NCBI RefSeq assembly: GCF_026723825.1
Contig: NZ_CP113519.1
Coordinates: 2,790,001-2,854,000, forward strand
DNA from: Pseudomonas sp. GOM7
GTDB lineage: Bacteria; Pseudomonadota; Gammaproteobacteria; Pseudomonadales; Pseudomonadaceae
DNA: 64,000 nt
Direction: 5' to 3'
Positions 22,501 to 34,500 of this stretch are shown here, piece after piece. The position numbers and the translations under genes were made by a program. Numbering within the stretch: the first letter of the stretch is position 1; each line of letters starts with the position of its first letter. The notes beneath the pieces are model-generated. The model saw only the letters and a list, made by a program, of their open reading frames with translations. It was not told the origin of the DNA and ran no database searches.

Positions 22501-25500
22501 CACCGGAGCGCCCAGGCTGTCGCCCTGCCCTTGCAGCAGGGCCTGGATTTCCTGGGTGATGGTTTTCAGCGCGGTGTGATCCAGCGCCAGGTGATGGAAC
22601 TGCAGCAGGGCCTGCCAGCGCGGGCCGCTGCCCAGTGGTGCGCACAGCAGCCGCAATTGCGGGGCCTGGCCGAGGTCGAAGGTGGCAGCAGAGCACTGGA
22701 TCTGACCTTGTTCGTCAGTGTCCACGGCTTGCAGTTGCAACCTTGCCTGGCGCCACACCACTTGCACAGGAGCGGCCAGGCCTTGCCAGTGCACGCTGCT
22801 GCGCAGCATGTCGTGACGATCGATGACCTGTTGCAGGGCCTGGGCGAATGCGCTCAGGCGCTCGTGGCTGTCGAATTGGAAAGCCGCCTGACGCGCATAG
22901 GGGTCATCCCGCTCAGCGCTCAGGTGGTGATAGAGGATGCCTTCCTGCAGTGGTGCCAGCGGGTAGATGTCCTGAATGTTCGCTGCGCCGCCCGGAATCT
23001 GCGCGGTGATGTGATCGATCTCGGCCTGTTGCAGGCTGACCAGAGGCAGCAGCTCCGGAGTGATCTGCGTGCAGCCTGCGGGAATCAGGTTATCCGGCAC
23101 CAGCACGTCGTGGTTGCCGCCAACGGCAGCCGCCAACGCCGCCAGTGTCGGCTGGCTGAACAGCACACGCACATCGGCACTCAAGCCCTGTTCGCGCATG
23201 CGCTCGACCAGGCTCACCGCCAGCAGCGAGTGACCGCCCAGCTCGAAGAAGTTGTCGTGACGACCTACCTGCTCCACACCCAGCAGGGTCTGCCAGATCG
23301 TGACCAGGGTGCGTTCGGTGTCGCTCTGCGGCGCTTCATAGCCCCGGCTGATTAGCGCATCGGCACCCGGTACCGGCAGCGCCTTGCGATCCAGCTTGCC
23401 GTTGGGCGTCAGCGGTAGCGCGTCCAGATACACGTAGGCCGCCGGAACCATGTAATCCGGCAGTTGCCCTTGCAGATGTTCACGCAGGCTCTGGATATCC
23501 TGTTGCTCGGCACCGGTGTAGTACGCCACCAGACGCAGATCACCCGGCACGTCTTCACGGGCCATGACCACGGCATCCTGAACACCGTCGAAAGCCGCCA
23601 GGCGCGCTTCGATCTCGCCCAGCTCGATACGGAAACCACGGATCTTCACCTGGTCGTCATTACGCCCCAGGTACTCCAGGTTGCCGTCTTGTAGCCAGCG
23701 CGCCAGGTCGCCAGTACGGTACAGACGACCAAACTCGGCGTGTGTGATGAAGCGTTCGGCAGTCAGGTCGTCACGGTTCAAGTAGCCACGAGCAACACCG
23801 GCACCGCCGATATACAGCTCGCCCGGTACGCCCAGCGGCACCGGCTGACGGTGTTCGTCGAGCAGGTAGAACCGGGTATTGGCCACCGGCTTGCCGATGT
23901 GCGCGGCAAAGCCATCGGCACGGTCCATCGCCACCCAACTGGAATAGGTGGTGGTTTCCGACGGGCCATAGAGGTTGCACAGGCGCTGCACCGAGGTTTC
24001 GGCGAAGAGCTTGTCGACCAGCGAACCCTTCAAGGCTTCACCAGCGACGTTGACGGTGTGTACACCTTCGTTCAGGCCACCGGATTCCAGCAACGCCTTC
24101 AAGGCCGACGGTACGGTGTTGATCAGGCTGACATTCGCCTCGCGCGCCGCCAGGGCGTTTTCCACGACGTGCACGCAGCCCCCGGTGGTCAACGGCGCAA
24201 AGCACTCGTACACCGCCAGGTCGAAGTTCAGCGAGGTGGAGAACAGGGTGTCTTTCAGCACTTCAGGCTCGAAGGCCTGCTGTGCCCAGGTCAGGAAGTT
24301 CACCGCGTTGCGGTGTTCGATCATCACCCCTTTCGGCAAGCCGGTGGAGCCGGAGGTGTAGATCAGATAGGCCAGGTTCGCAGACGTGAGGCCCGGCACC
24401 ACCGGGTTGCCCTGCACATCACAATTCCAGTCAAAACCGTCAATATTTACCACCGATCGATCGCCAAGCAGCTCCAGAGTAGCGTCCTGGCCGATCACCG
24501 CCGCCGGCTCGCTGTCTTGAAGCATGTAGGCGATGCGTTCAGCCGGGTAATTCGGATCCAGCGGCACATAGGCACCGCCGGCCTTGAGTACGGCGAGCAT
24601 CGCCACCAGCATCGAAGTACCGCGTTGCAGGCAGATGCCCACCCGCGCGTCCGGCACCACGCCCTGGGCAATCAGGTGTTGGGCCAGTACGTTGGCGCGG
24701 GCGTTGAGTTCGGCATAGCTCAGCACCGTGTCGCCATGCGCCACTGCCGGTGCAGTCGGTGTGCGGGCTGCCTGTTCCTCGAACAGCCCCTGCAGGGTCT
24801 GCTGCTCGGGATAGCTCATGGCCGTGGCATTGAACTGCTCGAACAGCAGGTGCCGTTGCTCGGCCGGCAGCACCGGCAGCGCACGCAGAGGCACCTGGGT
24901 ACCCCGCTCCAACGCTTCGACCAGCGCTTCCAGTACTGTCAGCATCTGTTCCAGAACGCTTTGCGCGTCGATGCGCGGCTCGACCTGGACGGTCAGCTCG
25001 AAGGACTCGCCCCGGTCATCCACCGACAGGGTCAACGGATAGTGCGTGCGCTCGTGCGCTTGCATCACCTCGATGCCGTGCCAGGCCGACGCCAATGCCA
25101 GATGGTCGGTGCTGTGTCGATAGTTGAGCAGTGCGCTGAACAACGGTGCCGGGGCGGCCACGCCGCTGCAGCGCTGGGCCAGGGCCAGTGGTGCATGCTC
25201 GTGGATCAGCAGTTCGCTGAGGTTGGCGTGGGTGGTCTTCAATGCCGCAGGCAGTGGCATGTCGGCCAAGTTGATGCGCAGCGGCAGGGTGTTGATGAAC
25301 ATGCCCAGGGCCCGGTCACTGCCCTGCCCACCATTGAGGCGGCCCAGCAGTACGGTGCCGAACACCACGTCATCACGGCCGCTGGCGGCGCCCAGTACAC
25401 GGGCCCAGGCCAGGTGATGCAGGCTCGCCGCACTCACACCGAGGCGCCGTGCCTCGCGGCGCAGGCGTTGGCTCAAGCTTGGCAGCAATGCCTGGCGATG

Positions 25501-28500
25501 TTCGCTCGGTTCCTGGTTGTCGCTCTGCACCAGGCCATAGGGCAAGGTCGGTTCGTCGACGTCCCCTAGCTGAGCCAGGAAGAACGCTTCGTGGGCTTCG
25601 TCGCTGATGCCCCGGCGGGCCTGGGCCACGTAATTGCGGTACGGCATCGGCGTATTCAGGGTGTCGCCAAGGCCTTGCAGCAGCGCCTGCATTTCGTTGC
25701 TCACCTCCGCCAGGGCGGTGTGATCCAGCGCCAGGTGGTGGAAGCGCAACAGCGCGACCCAGCCCTGGCGGCCTGCAGTGTTGCCCTCGGCTTTGGCGCA
25801 GGCCAGGTGCATCAGCGGCGCCAGGGTCAGATCCAGGTACTGCTGCTCAGTGCTGTAACGTGCCCGCAATGCGGCCACCGGGTCGCTGTCGGGCTGATCC
25901 AGCTCGACGATTTCCGTGGCCAGCGGCGCCTGGCGCCAGACCACTTGCACAGGGATGGCCAGGCCTTGCCAATGCACGCTGGTGCGCAGAATGTCGTGGC
26001 GGTCGATCACCGCCTGCAGCGCCTGAACAAAGGCTTCCAGCCGGGTGTGATCGTCGAAGCGGAAGGTGGCTTGCAACACATAGGGGTCGCCCGCTTTGGC
26101 GCTCAGGTGATGGTAGAGAATGCCCTCCTGCAGCGGTGCCAGCGGGTATATGTCCTGGATGTTCGCCGCACCGCCCGGAATCTGCGCGGTGATGTGATCG
26201 ATCTCGGCCTGTTGCAGCGTCACCAGGGGCAGCAACTGCGGGGTAATCCGGGTGCAACCGGCGGGAATCAGGTTGTCCGGCACCTCGAGGTCGGTGCTTT
26301 CACCCACGGCAGCGGCCAGTGCCGCCAAGCTCGGCTGGTTGAACAGCACGCGCACATCGGCGCTCAGGCCTTGCTCACGCATGCGCTCGACCAGGCTCAC
26401 CGCCAGCAGCGAGTGACCGCCCAGCTCGAAGAAGTTGTCGTGACGACCGACCTGCTCCACGCCCAGCAGGCTTTGCCAGATCGTGGCCAGGGTGCGTTCC
26501 CTGTCGGTCTGCGGGGCTTCGTAGCCCCGGCTTATCACGGCATCGGCACCCGGCGCCGGCAGTGCCTTGCGATCCAGCTTGCCGTTGGGCGTCAGCGGCA
26601 GCGCCTGCAGATACACATAGGCCGCCGGGATCATGTACTCCGGCAACTGGCCTTGCAGATGTTCACGCAGGCTCTGGATATCCAGCGGCTCGGCACCGGT
26701 GTAGTACGCCACCAGGCGCAGGTCGCCCGGCACGTCTTCACGGGCCATGACCACCGCGTCCTGAACACCGTCGAAGGCCGCCAGGCGCGCTTCGATTTCG
26801 CCCAGTTCGATACGGAAGCCGCGGATCTTCACCTGGTCGTCGTTACGCCCCAGGTATTCCAGGTTGCCGTCCGCCAGCCAGCGCGCCAGGTCGCCAGTGC
26901 GATACATGCGCACACCCGCTTCAGCGCTGAATGGATCGGCCAGGAAACGCTCGGCGGTGAGGTCGTCACGGTTCAGATAACCCCGCGCCACGCCGGCACC
27001 ACCGATATACAGCTCGCCCGCTACACCCAGCGGCACCGGCTGACGGTGTTCGTCGAGCAGGTAGAAGCGGGTATTGCCCACCGGTTTGCCGATATGCGGC
27101 ACGAAGCCATCGGCCCGATCCATGGCCACCCAACTGGAATAGGTGGTGGTTTCCGACGGGCCATAGAGGTTGCACAGGCGCTGCACCGAGGTTTCGGCGA
27201 AGAGCTTGTCGACCAGCGAACCCTTCAAGGCTTCACCGGCGACGTTGACGGTATGCACGCCTTCACTGAGGCCACCGGATTCCAGCAACGCCTTCAAGGC
27301 CGAAGGCACGGTGTTGATCAGGCTGATATTCGCCTCGCGTGCCGCCAGGGCGTTTTCCACCACATGCACGCAGCCGCCGGTGGTCAACGGCGCAAAGCAC
27401 TCGTAGACCGCCAGGTCGAAGTTCAGCGAGGTGGAAAACAGCGTGTTCTGCAGCACTTCAGGCTCGAAGGCCTGCTGTGCCCAGGTGAGGAAGTTCACCG
27501 CGTTGCGGTGCTCGATCATCACGCCCTTGGGCAAGCCGGTGGAGCCGGAGGTGTAGATCAGATAGGCCAGGTTGGACGAGCTCAGGCCCGGCACCACCGG
27601 GTTGCCCATACCTTTACCTGCCGCCCAATCGAAGCCATCGAGATTTACCACCGATCGGTCGCCGAGCAACTCAAGCGTAGCGTCCTGGCCGATCACTGCC
27701 GCCGGCTCGCTGTCCGCCAGCATGTAGGCAATACGTTCAGCCGGGTAATTCGGATCCAGCGGCACATAGGCGCCACCGGCCTTGAGTACGGAGAGCATCG
27801 CCACCAGCATCGAAGTGCCGCGTTGCAGGCAAATACCGACGCGGGCATCCGGCACCACGCCCAGGGCAATCAGATGCTGGGCCAGTACGTTGGCGCGGGC
27901 GTTGAGTTCGGCATAGCTCAGGACGGTGTCGCCATGCGCCACTGCCGATGCAGTCGGTGTGCGGGCTGCCTGTTCCTCGAACAGCCCCTGCAGGGTCTGC
28001 TGCTCGGGATAGCTCATGGCCGTGGCATTGAACTGCTCGAACAGCAGGTGCCGTTGCTCGGCCGGCAGCACCGGCAGCACCTGCAATGGCTGTCGCGAGT
28101 CTTGCTCCAGCGCTTCGACCAGGCCTTGCAGTGCGGTAAGCACTTGTCCCAAGACATGCTGCGCGCCCACCTGGGCTTCGACCTGCACGCTCAGCTCGAA
28201 GGCTTCACCCAGGTCGTCCACCGCCAGGGTCAGCGGGTAATGGGTATGTTCCTTGGTGGCAAGGATCTCGATGCCTTGCCAGCCTGCGGCGTCGGCCATG
28301 GCCTCGGCCGAGCTGTGGCGATAGTTGAGCAGCGCGCTGAACAGCGGTGTCGGTGCGGCCACACCGCTGCAGCGCTGGGCCAGGGCCAGCGGCGCGTGCT
28401 CGTGGGCCAGCAGTTCGCTCAGATTGGCATGGGTGGTCTTCACCCCCTCGACCAGGCCTGCATCCCCCAGGTTGACGCGCAATGGCAGGGTGTTGATGAA

Positions 28501-31500
28501 CATGCCCAGGGCGCGATCACTGCCCTGCCCGCCGCCAAGACGGCCGAGCAATACGGTGCCGAACACCACGTCATTGCGCCCGCTCGCCGCGCCCAGCACC
28601 CGGGCCCAGGCCACATGGTGCAGGCTGGCCGCACTCACGCCCAGTCGGCGCGCCTGGGCACGCAAGCGTAGGCTCAGGGTGTGTGGCAGGCGCAGGCGTT
28701 GCTCATCGATAGGCTGCCCCGCGTCATCACGTGGGGCCAGGCCGTAAGGCAGGGTCGGCTCGGCGAGCGAGCCCAATTGCGCCCGGAAGAAGGCTTCATG
28801 GGCCTCGGCACTCAGCCCCTGACGGGCCTGGGCCACGTAGTTGCGATACGGCACTGGCTGGCTCAAGGCCTGGCCGTGGCCCAGCAGCAGCGCCTGCATT
28901 TCCTGGTTCACCACTTCAAGCGCGGCGTGGTCCAGCACCACATGGTGGAAGCGCAGCACGGCCAGCCAGCGCCGGTTGGCCTTGTCCTCGGCATGCGCCA
29001 GGCGCAGCAACGGCGCCTGAGCCAGATCCAGGCGCTGTTGGCGGGCGTCGAACTGGGCCAGCAGGCTGGCGACGACATCCGCCTGGTCGACGGCCAGCGG
29101 CGCTGGCTCGACGCTCAGCGCGGCCTGGCGCCACACCACCTGCACCGGCGTCGACAAGCCTTCCCAGAGCAGCGAGGTGCGCAGCACGTCATGGCGGTCG
29201 ATGACCTGTTGCAGGGCCTCGGCAAACGCCTGCAAACGGGCCTGCCCGTCGAAGGCGAAGACCGCTTGCAACACATAGGGGTCGCCCTGTTCAGCACTCA
29301 GGTGATGGAACAGGATGCCTTCCTGCAGCGGTGCCAGCGGGTAGATGTCCTGGATATTCGCCGCACCGCCCGGAATCTGCGCCACGATGCGGTCAATCTC
29401 GCCCTGTTGCAGGCTGACCAGAGGCAGCAACTGCGGGGTAATCCGGGTGCAGCCTTCGGGTATCAGGTTATCCGGCACCTGCACGTCGTGGCTGCCGCCC
29501 ACGGCAGCCGCCAACGCAGCCAGCGTCGGCTGGCTGAACAGCACGCGCACATCGGCACTCAGGCCCTGCTCACGCATACGCTCGACCAGGCTCACCGCCA
29601 GCAGCGAGTGGCCGCCCTGCTCGAAGAAGTTGTCGTGACGACCGACCTGCTCCACACCCAGCAGGGTTTGCCAGATACTGGCCAGCTTACGCTCGGTATC
29701 GGTCTGTGGCGCTTCATAGCCTCGGCTGATCAACGCATCGGCACCCGGTACCGGCAGCGCCTTGCGATCCAGCTTGCCGTTGGGCGTCAGCGGCAGAGCG
29801 TCCAGATAGACATAGGCGGCCGGCACCATGTACTCCGGCAACTGGCCTTGCAGATGCTCACGCAGGTTCTGGATATCCAGTTGCTCGGCACCGGTGTAGT
29901 AGGCCACCAGGCGAAGATCGCCCGGCACGTCCTCACGGGCCATGACCACGACATCCTGAACGCCGTCGAAAGCCGCCAGGCGCGCTTCGATTTCGCCCAG
30001 CTCGATGCGGAAGCCGCGAATCTTCACCTGATCATCATTACGGCCCAGGTATTCCAGATTGCCGTCCGCCAGCCAGCGTGCCAGGTCGCCAGTGCGGTAC
30101 ATGCGCGCGCCCGGCTCGCGGCTGAATGGGTCAGCGAGGAAGCGCTCGGCAGTCAGCTCGTCGCGGTTCAGATAACCCCGCGCCACGCCGGCACCGCCAA
30201 TGTACAACTCGCCGGCCACGCCCAAAGGCACCGGCTGACGGTGCTCGTCGAGCAGGTAGAACTGCGTATTGCCCACCGGCTTGCCGATATGCGGCACGAA
30301 GCCATCGGCCCGATCCATGGCCACCCAACTGGAATAGGTGGTGGTTTCCGATGGGCCATAGAGGTTGCACAGCCGCTGCACCGAGGTTTCGGCGAAGAGC
30401 TTGTCGACCAGCGAGCCTTTGAGGGCTTCACCGGCCACGTTGACGGTATGCACGCCTTCACTGAGGCCACCGGATTCCAGCAAGGCTTTAAGTGCAGACG
30501 GCACGGTGTTGATCAGGCTGACATTCGCCTCCCTGGCGGCCAGGGCATTCTCGACCACGTGCACGCAACCACCGGTGGTCAGCGGCGCAAAGCACTCGTA
30601 CACCGCCAGATCGAAGTTCAGCGAGGTGGAGAACAGTGTGTCTTTCAGCACTTCAGGCTCGAAGGCCTGCTGTGCCCAGGTGAGGAAGTTCACCGCGTTG
30701 CGATGCTCGATCATCACGCCCTTGGGCAAGCCAGTGGAGCCGGAGGTGTAGATCAGGTAGGCCAGGTTGGAAGACGTGAGGCCCGGCACCACCGGGTTGG
30801 CCTGTACATCACAGATCCAGTTGAAGCTATCCAGATTTACCACCGCCCGGTCGCCAAGCAGCGCCAGGGTGGCGTCCTGACCGATCACTGCCGCCGGCTC
30901 GCTGTCTTGCAGCATGTAGGCGATGCGTTCAGCCGGGTAATTCGGATCCAGCGGCACATAGGCGCCACCGGCCTTGAGTACGGCGAGCATGGCCACCAGC
31001 ATCGGCGCGCCGCGTTGCAGGCAGATGCCCACCCGCGCATCCGGCACCACGCCCTGGGCGATCAGGTGCTTGGCCAGGGCATTGGCGTGGGCGTTGAGTT
31101 CGGCATAGCTCAGCACCGTGTCGCCATGCGCCACTGCCGATGCAGTTGGTGTGCGGGCTGCCTGTTCCTCGAACAGCCCCTGCAGGGTCTGCTGCGCCGG
31201 GTAATTCATCGCCGTGGCGTTGAACGCATCGAATAGCTGGCTACGCTCGGCTGGCGGCAGCACGGTGACCCCGTGCAGCGGCGCATCGGGGTGCTGCAGC
31301 GCCTGCGCCAGGCTGTCCAGTGCGGTGTGCATGTAGTCGGCCACGCGCTGCGGCGACACTTGCGCCACGGTCTGCACCGTGAGCAGGAAGCCTTCACCCA
31401 GGTCATCGACCGAGAGCATGAACGGGTAGTTGGTGCGTTCTTCGACATGCAAGACCTGCACGCCGGCCCACTGCCGTTCGGCATCTTCTGGCTGCTGCGG

Positions 31501-34500
31501 GCTGTGCCGGTAGTTGAGCAGCGCGCTGAACAGCGGCAAGGCTGCCGGCACGGCGCTGCAACGTTGCGCCAGCGCCAGCGGCGCGTGTTCGTGGCCGAGC
31601 AAGGCGGTCAGCCGCGCATGGGTGTCGGCCAGGGCCTGGCGTACCGTCACCTCGCCCAGCGCCACGCGCAATGGCAAGGTGTTGATGAACATGCCCAGGG
31701 CGCGTTCGGCGCCCTGGCCGCTGTGCATGCGGCCCAGCAGCACGGTGCCGAACACCACGTCGTCGCGCCCGGCCAGCGCGCCCAGCACCTGGGCCCAGGC
31801 CAGGTGATGCAGGCTGGCAGGGCTGACGCCGTATTGGCGTGCCAGGTCGCGCAGGCGCAGGCTCAGCGCGGTCGGTAGCTGGAGCTGGTGTTCCAGTACG
31901 CCCTGGCCGTCGCCCTGCACCTGTTGCAGATCCAGCGGCAAGGTCGGGGTCTCGACGTCGGACAGCATCTGGGTGAAGAACGCCTCGTGGCGTGCCTGGC
32001 TGACCCCCAGGCGCGCCTGCGCCACGTACTGCCGGTACGGCACCGGCTCGGCCAGGTGGTGTTCCTGGCCGCTCAGCAGCGCCTGCATTTCCTCCTGCAT
32101 CACCTCCAGCGCGACGTGGTCCATGGCAATGTGGTGGAACAGCAGCACCGCGACCCAGCGCTGGTTCGCGGCATCCTCGGCGCACACCAGGCGCATCAGC
32201 GGGGCCTGGCGCAGATCCAGGCGGCACTGGCGCGGGTCATACAAAGCCTGCAATTGCTCGATGACCGGCCCTTGCGCGCCATCCAGGGTCAGTGTTTCAA
32301 CGCTCAGCGGTGCATCCCGCAGCACCACCTGCAACGGCTGCGGCATGCCCTCCCAGGCCAGTGCGGTACGCAGGATGTCGTGACGCTCGATGACCTTGTG
32401 CAGCGCCTCGACGAAGGCGTCGAACTGCTCGCGACTGCCCACGGCAAAGCTGGCCTGCAACAGGTAGGGGTCGCCCTGTCCGGCGCGCAGGTGGTGGTAC
32501 AGGATGCCTTCCTGCAGCGGCGCCAGCGGGTAGATGTCCTGAATGTTCGCGGCGCCGCCGGGTACCTGCGCGGCCAACGCATCGAGACTGGCCTGGTTCA
32601 GTTCGACCAGTGCCAGCATGTCCGGGGTAATGCGCGAGCAATCGGCAGGAATGCGGTTGTACGGTACTTGCAGTTGCGGCTCGTCGCGGCCCACGGCAGC
32701 GGCCAGTGCGGCCAGGGTCGGCTGGCTGAACAGCACCCGTACGTCGGCCTGCAGGCCCATCGAACGCAGACGCTCGATCAGGCGCACCGCCAGCAGCGAG
32801 TGGCCGCCGAGGGCAAAGAAGTGGTCGTGGCGGCCAACCCGGGCGACCCCGAGCAGTTCGCTCCACAGCGCCGCCAGGGTGATTTCCAGCTCGCCTTGCG
32901 GTGCCTCGTAGGCCTGGCTGGCGAAGGCGTCTTCGCCCGGCGCCGGCAACGCACGGCGGTCGAGCTTGCCGTTGGCCGAGACCGGCATGGCGGCCAGCGC
33001 CACCCAGGCAGCCGGAACCATGTAGTCGGGCAACTGCGCCTGCAGGTATGCGCGCAACTCATCGGCACTCGGTGCAGCGATGCCAGGCTGTTGCGTGAAC
33101 CACGCCACCAGCCGCGGACCGGCCTCAGCGGGCAGAGCCTTGACGGCCACGTCGCGCAGCGCCGGGTGCTCGGCCAGACGGGTTTCCACCTCGCCCAGCT
33201 CGACACGGAAACCGCGGATCTTCACCTGATCGTCGTTGCGGCCCAGGTACTCGATCACTCCGTCCTGGGCATAGCGGCCCAGGTCGCCGGTCTTGTACAG
33301 GCGCTGCGCCGGGTCGTCACTGAACGGGTCGGCGATGAAACGCTCGGCGGTCAGTGGCTCGCGGTTCAGGTAACCGCGCGCCAGGCAGGCGCCGCCAATA
33401 TGGATTTCCCCGGCGATGCCTTCCGGCACCGGCTGGCCGCTGGCATCGAGCAGGTACAGGCGGGTGTTGCCGATCGGCCGGCCGATCGGCGGCAGGCTGG
33501 GCCATTGCGCCACGTCAGCAGGCAGGGTGTAGGCGCTGGTGACGTGCGACTCGGTCGGCCCGTAATGGTTGTGCAGGCGGCACTGTGGCAAGTGCTCGAA
33601 CAGGGCGCGAATCGGCGCGGTAATGCGTAATTGCTCACCGGCGGTGATCACCTCGCGCAGCCGGCACGGCAAGGCCTGCAACGCCGGGTTGGCCACGAAG
33701 GCTTCGGCCAGGGCCTGCAGGGCCAGGCACGGCAGGTAGAGCCGGGCGATTTCGGCGTGGCACAGGTGCTCGAACAAGGCCGGGAAATCCAGGCGCAGCT
33801 CTGCCGGAATCAGCGACAGCGGCGCGCCCTGACTCAACGCAGTGAAAATTTCCTGGAAGGCCACGTCGAAGCCCAATGCTGCGAACTGCAGCGTGGCCGG
33901 AGCATCACCTGCGCCCTGGTCAACCTGCCAGTGCAGCAGGTTGACCAGGGGGGCATGGGGCATGGCCACGCCTTTCGGCTGGCCGGTGGAGCCGGAGGTG
34001 TAGATCACATAGGCCAGCGAATCGGCGCCCTGTTCCAGGCGTGCCGGGTTCTCGGCGCTGTGCGCGGCGAAGTGGCTCAGGTCGTCGAGCAACAGCACCG
34101 GGCAGGCGGCCTGCGCCAGGCGTGGGTGCAACGCCGCCTGGGTCAGCAGCACCTGCGGCGCGCTGTCACCTAGCATGTAGGTCAGGCGCTCGTCCGGGTA
34201 GTCGGGATCCAGCGGCACATAGCCAGCGCCGGACTTGAGGATCGCCAGCAGGCCCACGACCATCTCCGGGCCGCGCTGGCAACAGATCGCCACACGCTGG
34301 TCGGCAGCAGCCCCCAGCTCGCGCAAACGGTGCGCTAGCTGGTTGGCCTGGCGGTTCAGTTGCTCATAGCTCAGGTGCTGACCCTGGAAGCTCACCGCCA
34401 GCGCATCAGGCTGGCGTGCGGCCTGCGCTTCGACCAGCTCATGAACCAGCTGCCCGGTGGGATAAGCGCTGGCCGTGGCATTGAAGTCATGCAACAGACG

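Noticed and set aside
25591..28671. 1026-codon open frame on the plus strand
   Set aside because: It lies fully opposite the peptin synthetase. The composition (Gln/His/Arg-rich, no domain pattern) is what GC-rich codon use on the other strand produces; similar shadows run along the whole synthetase.
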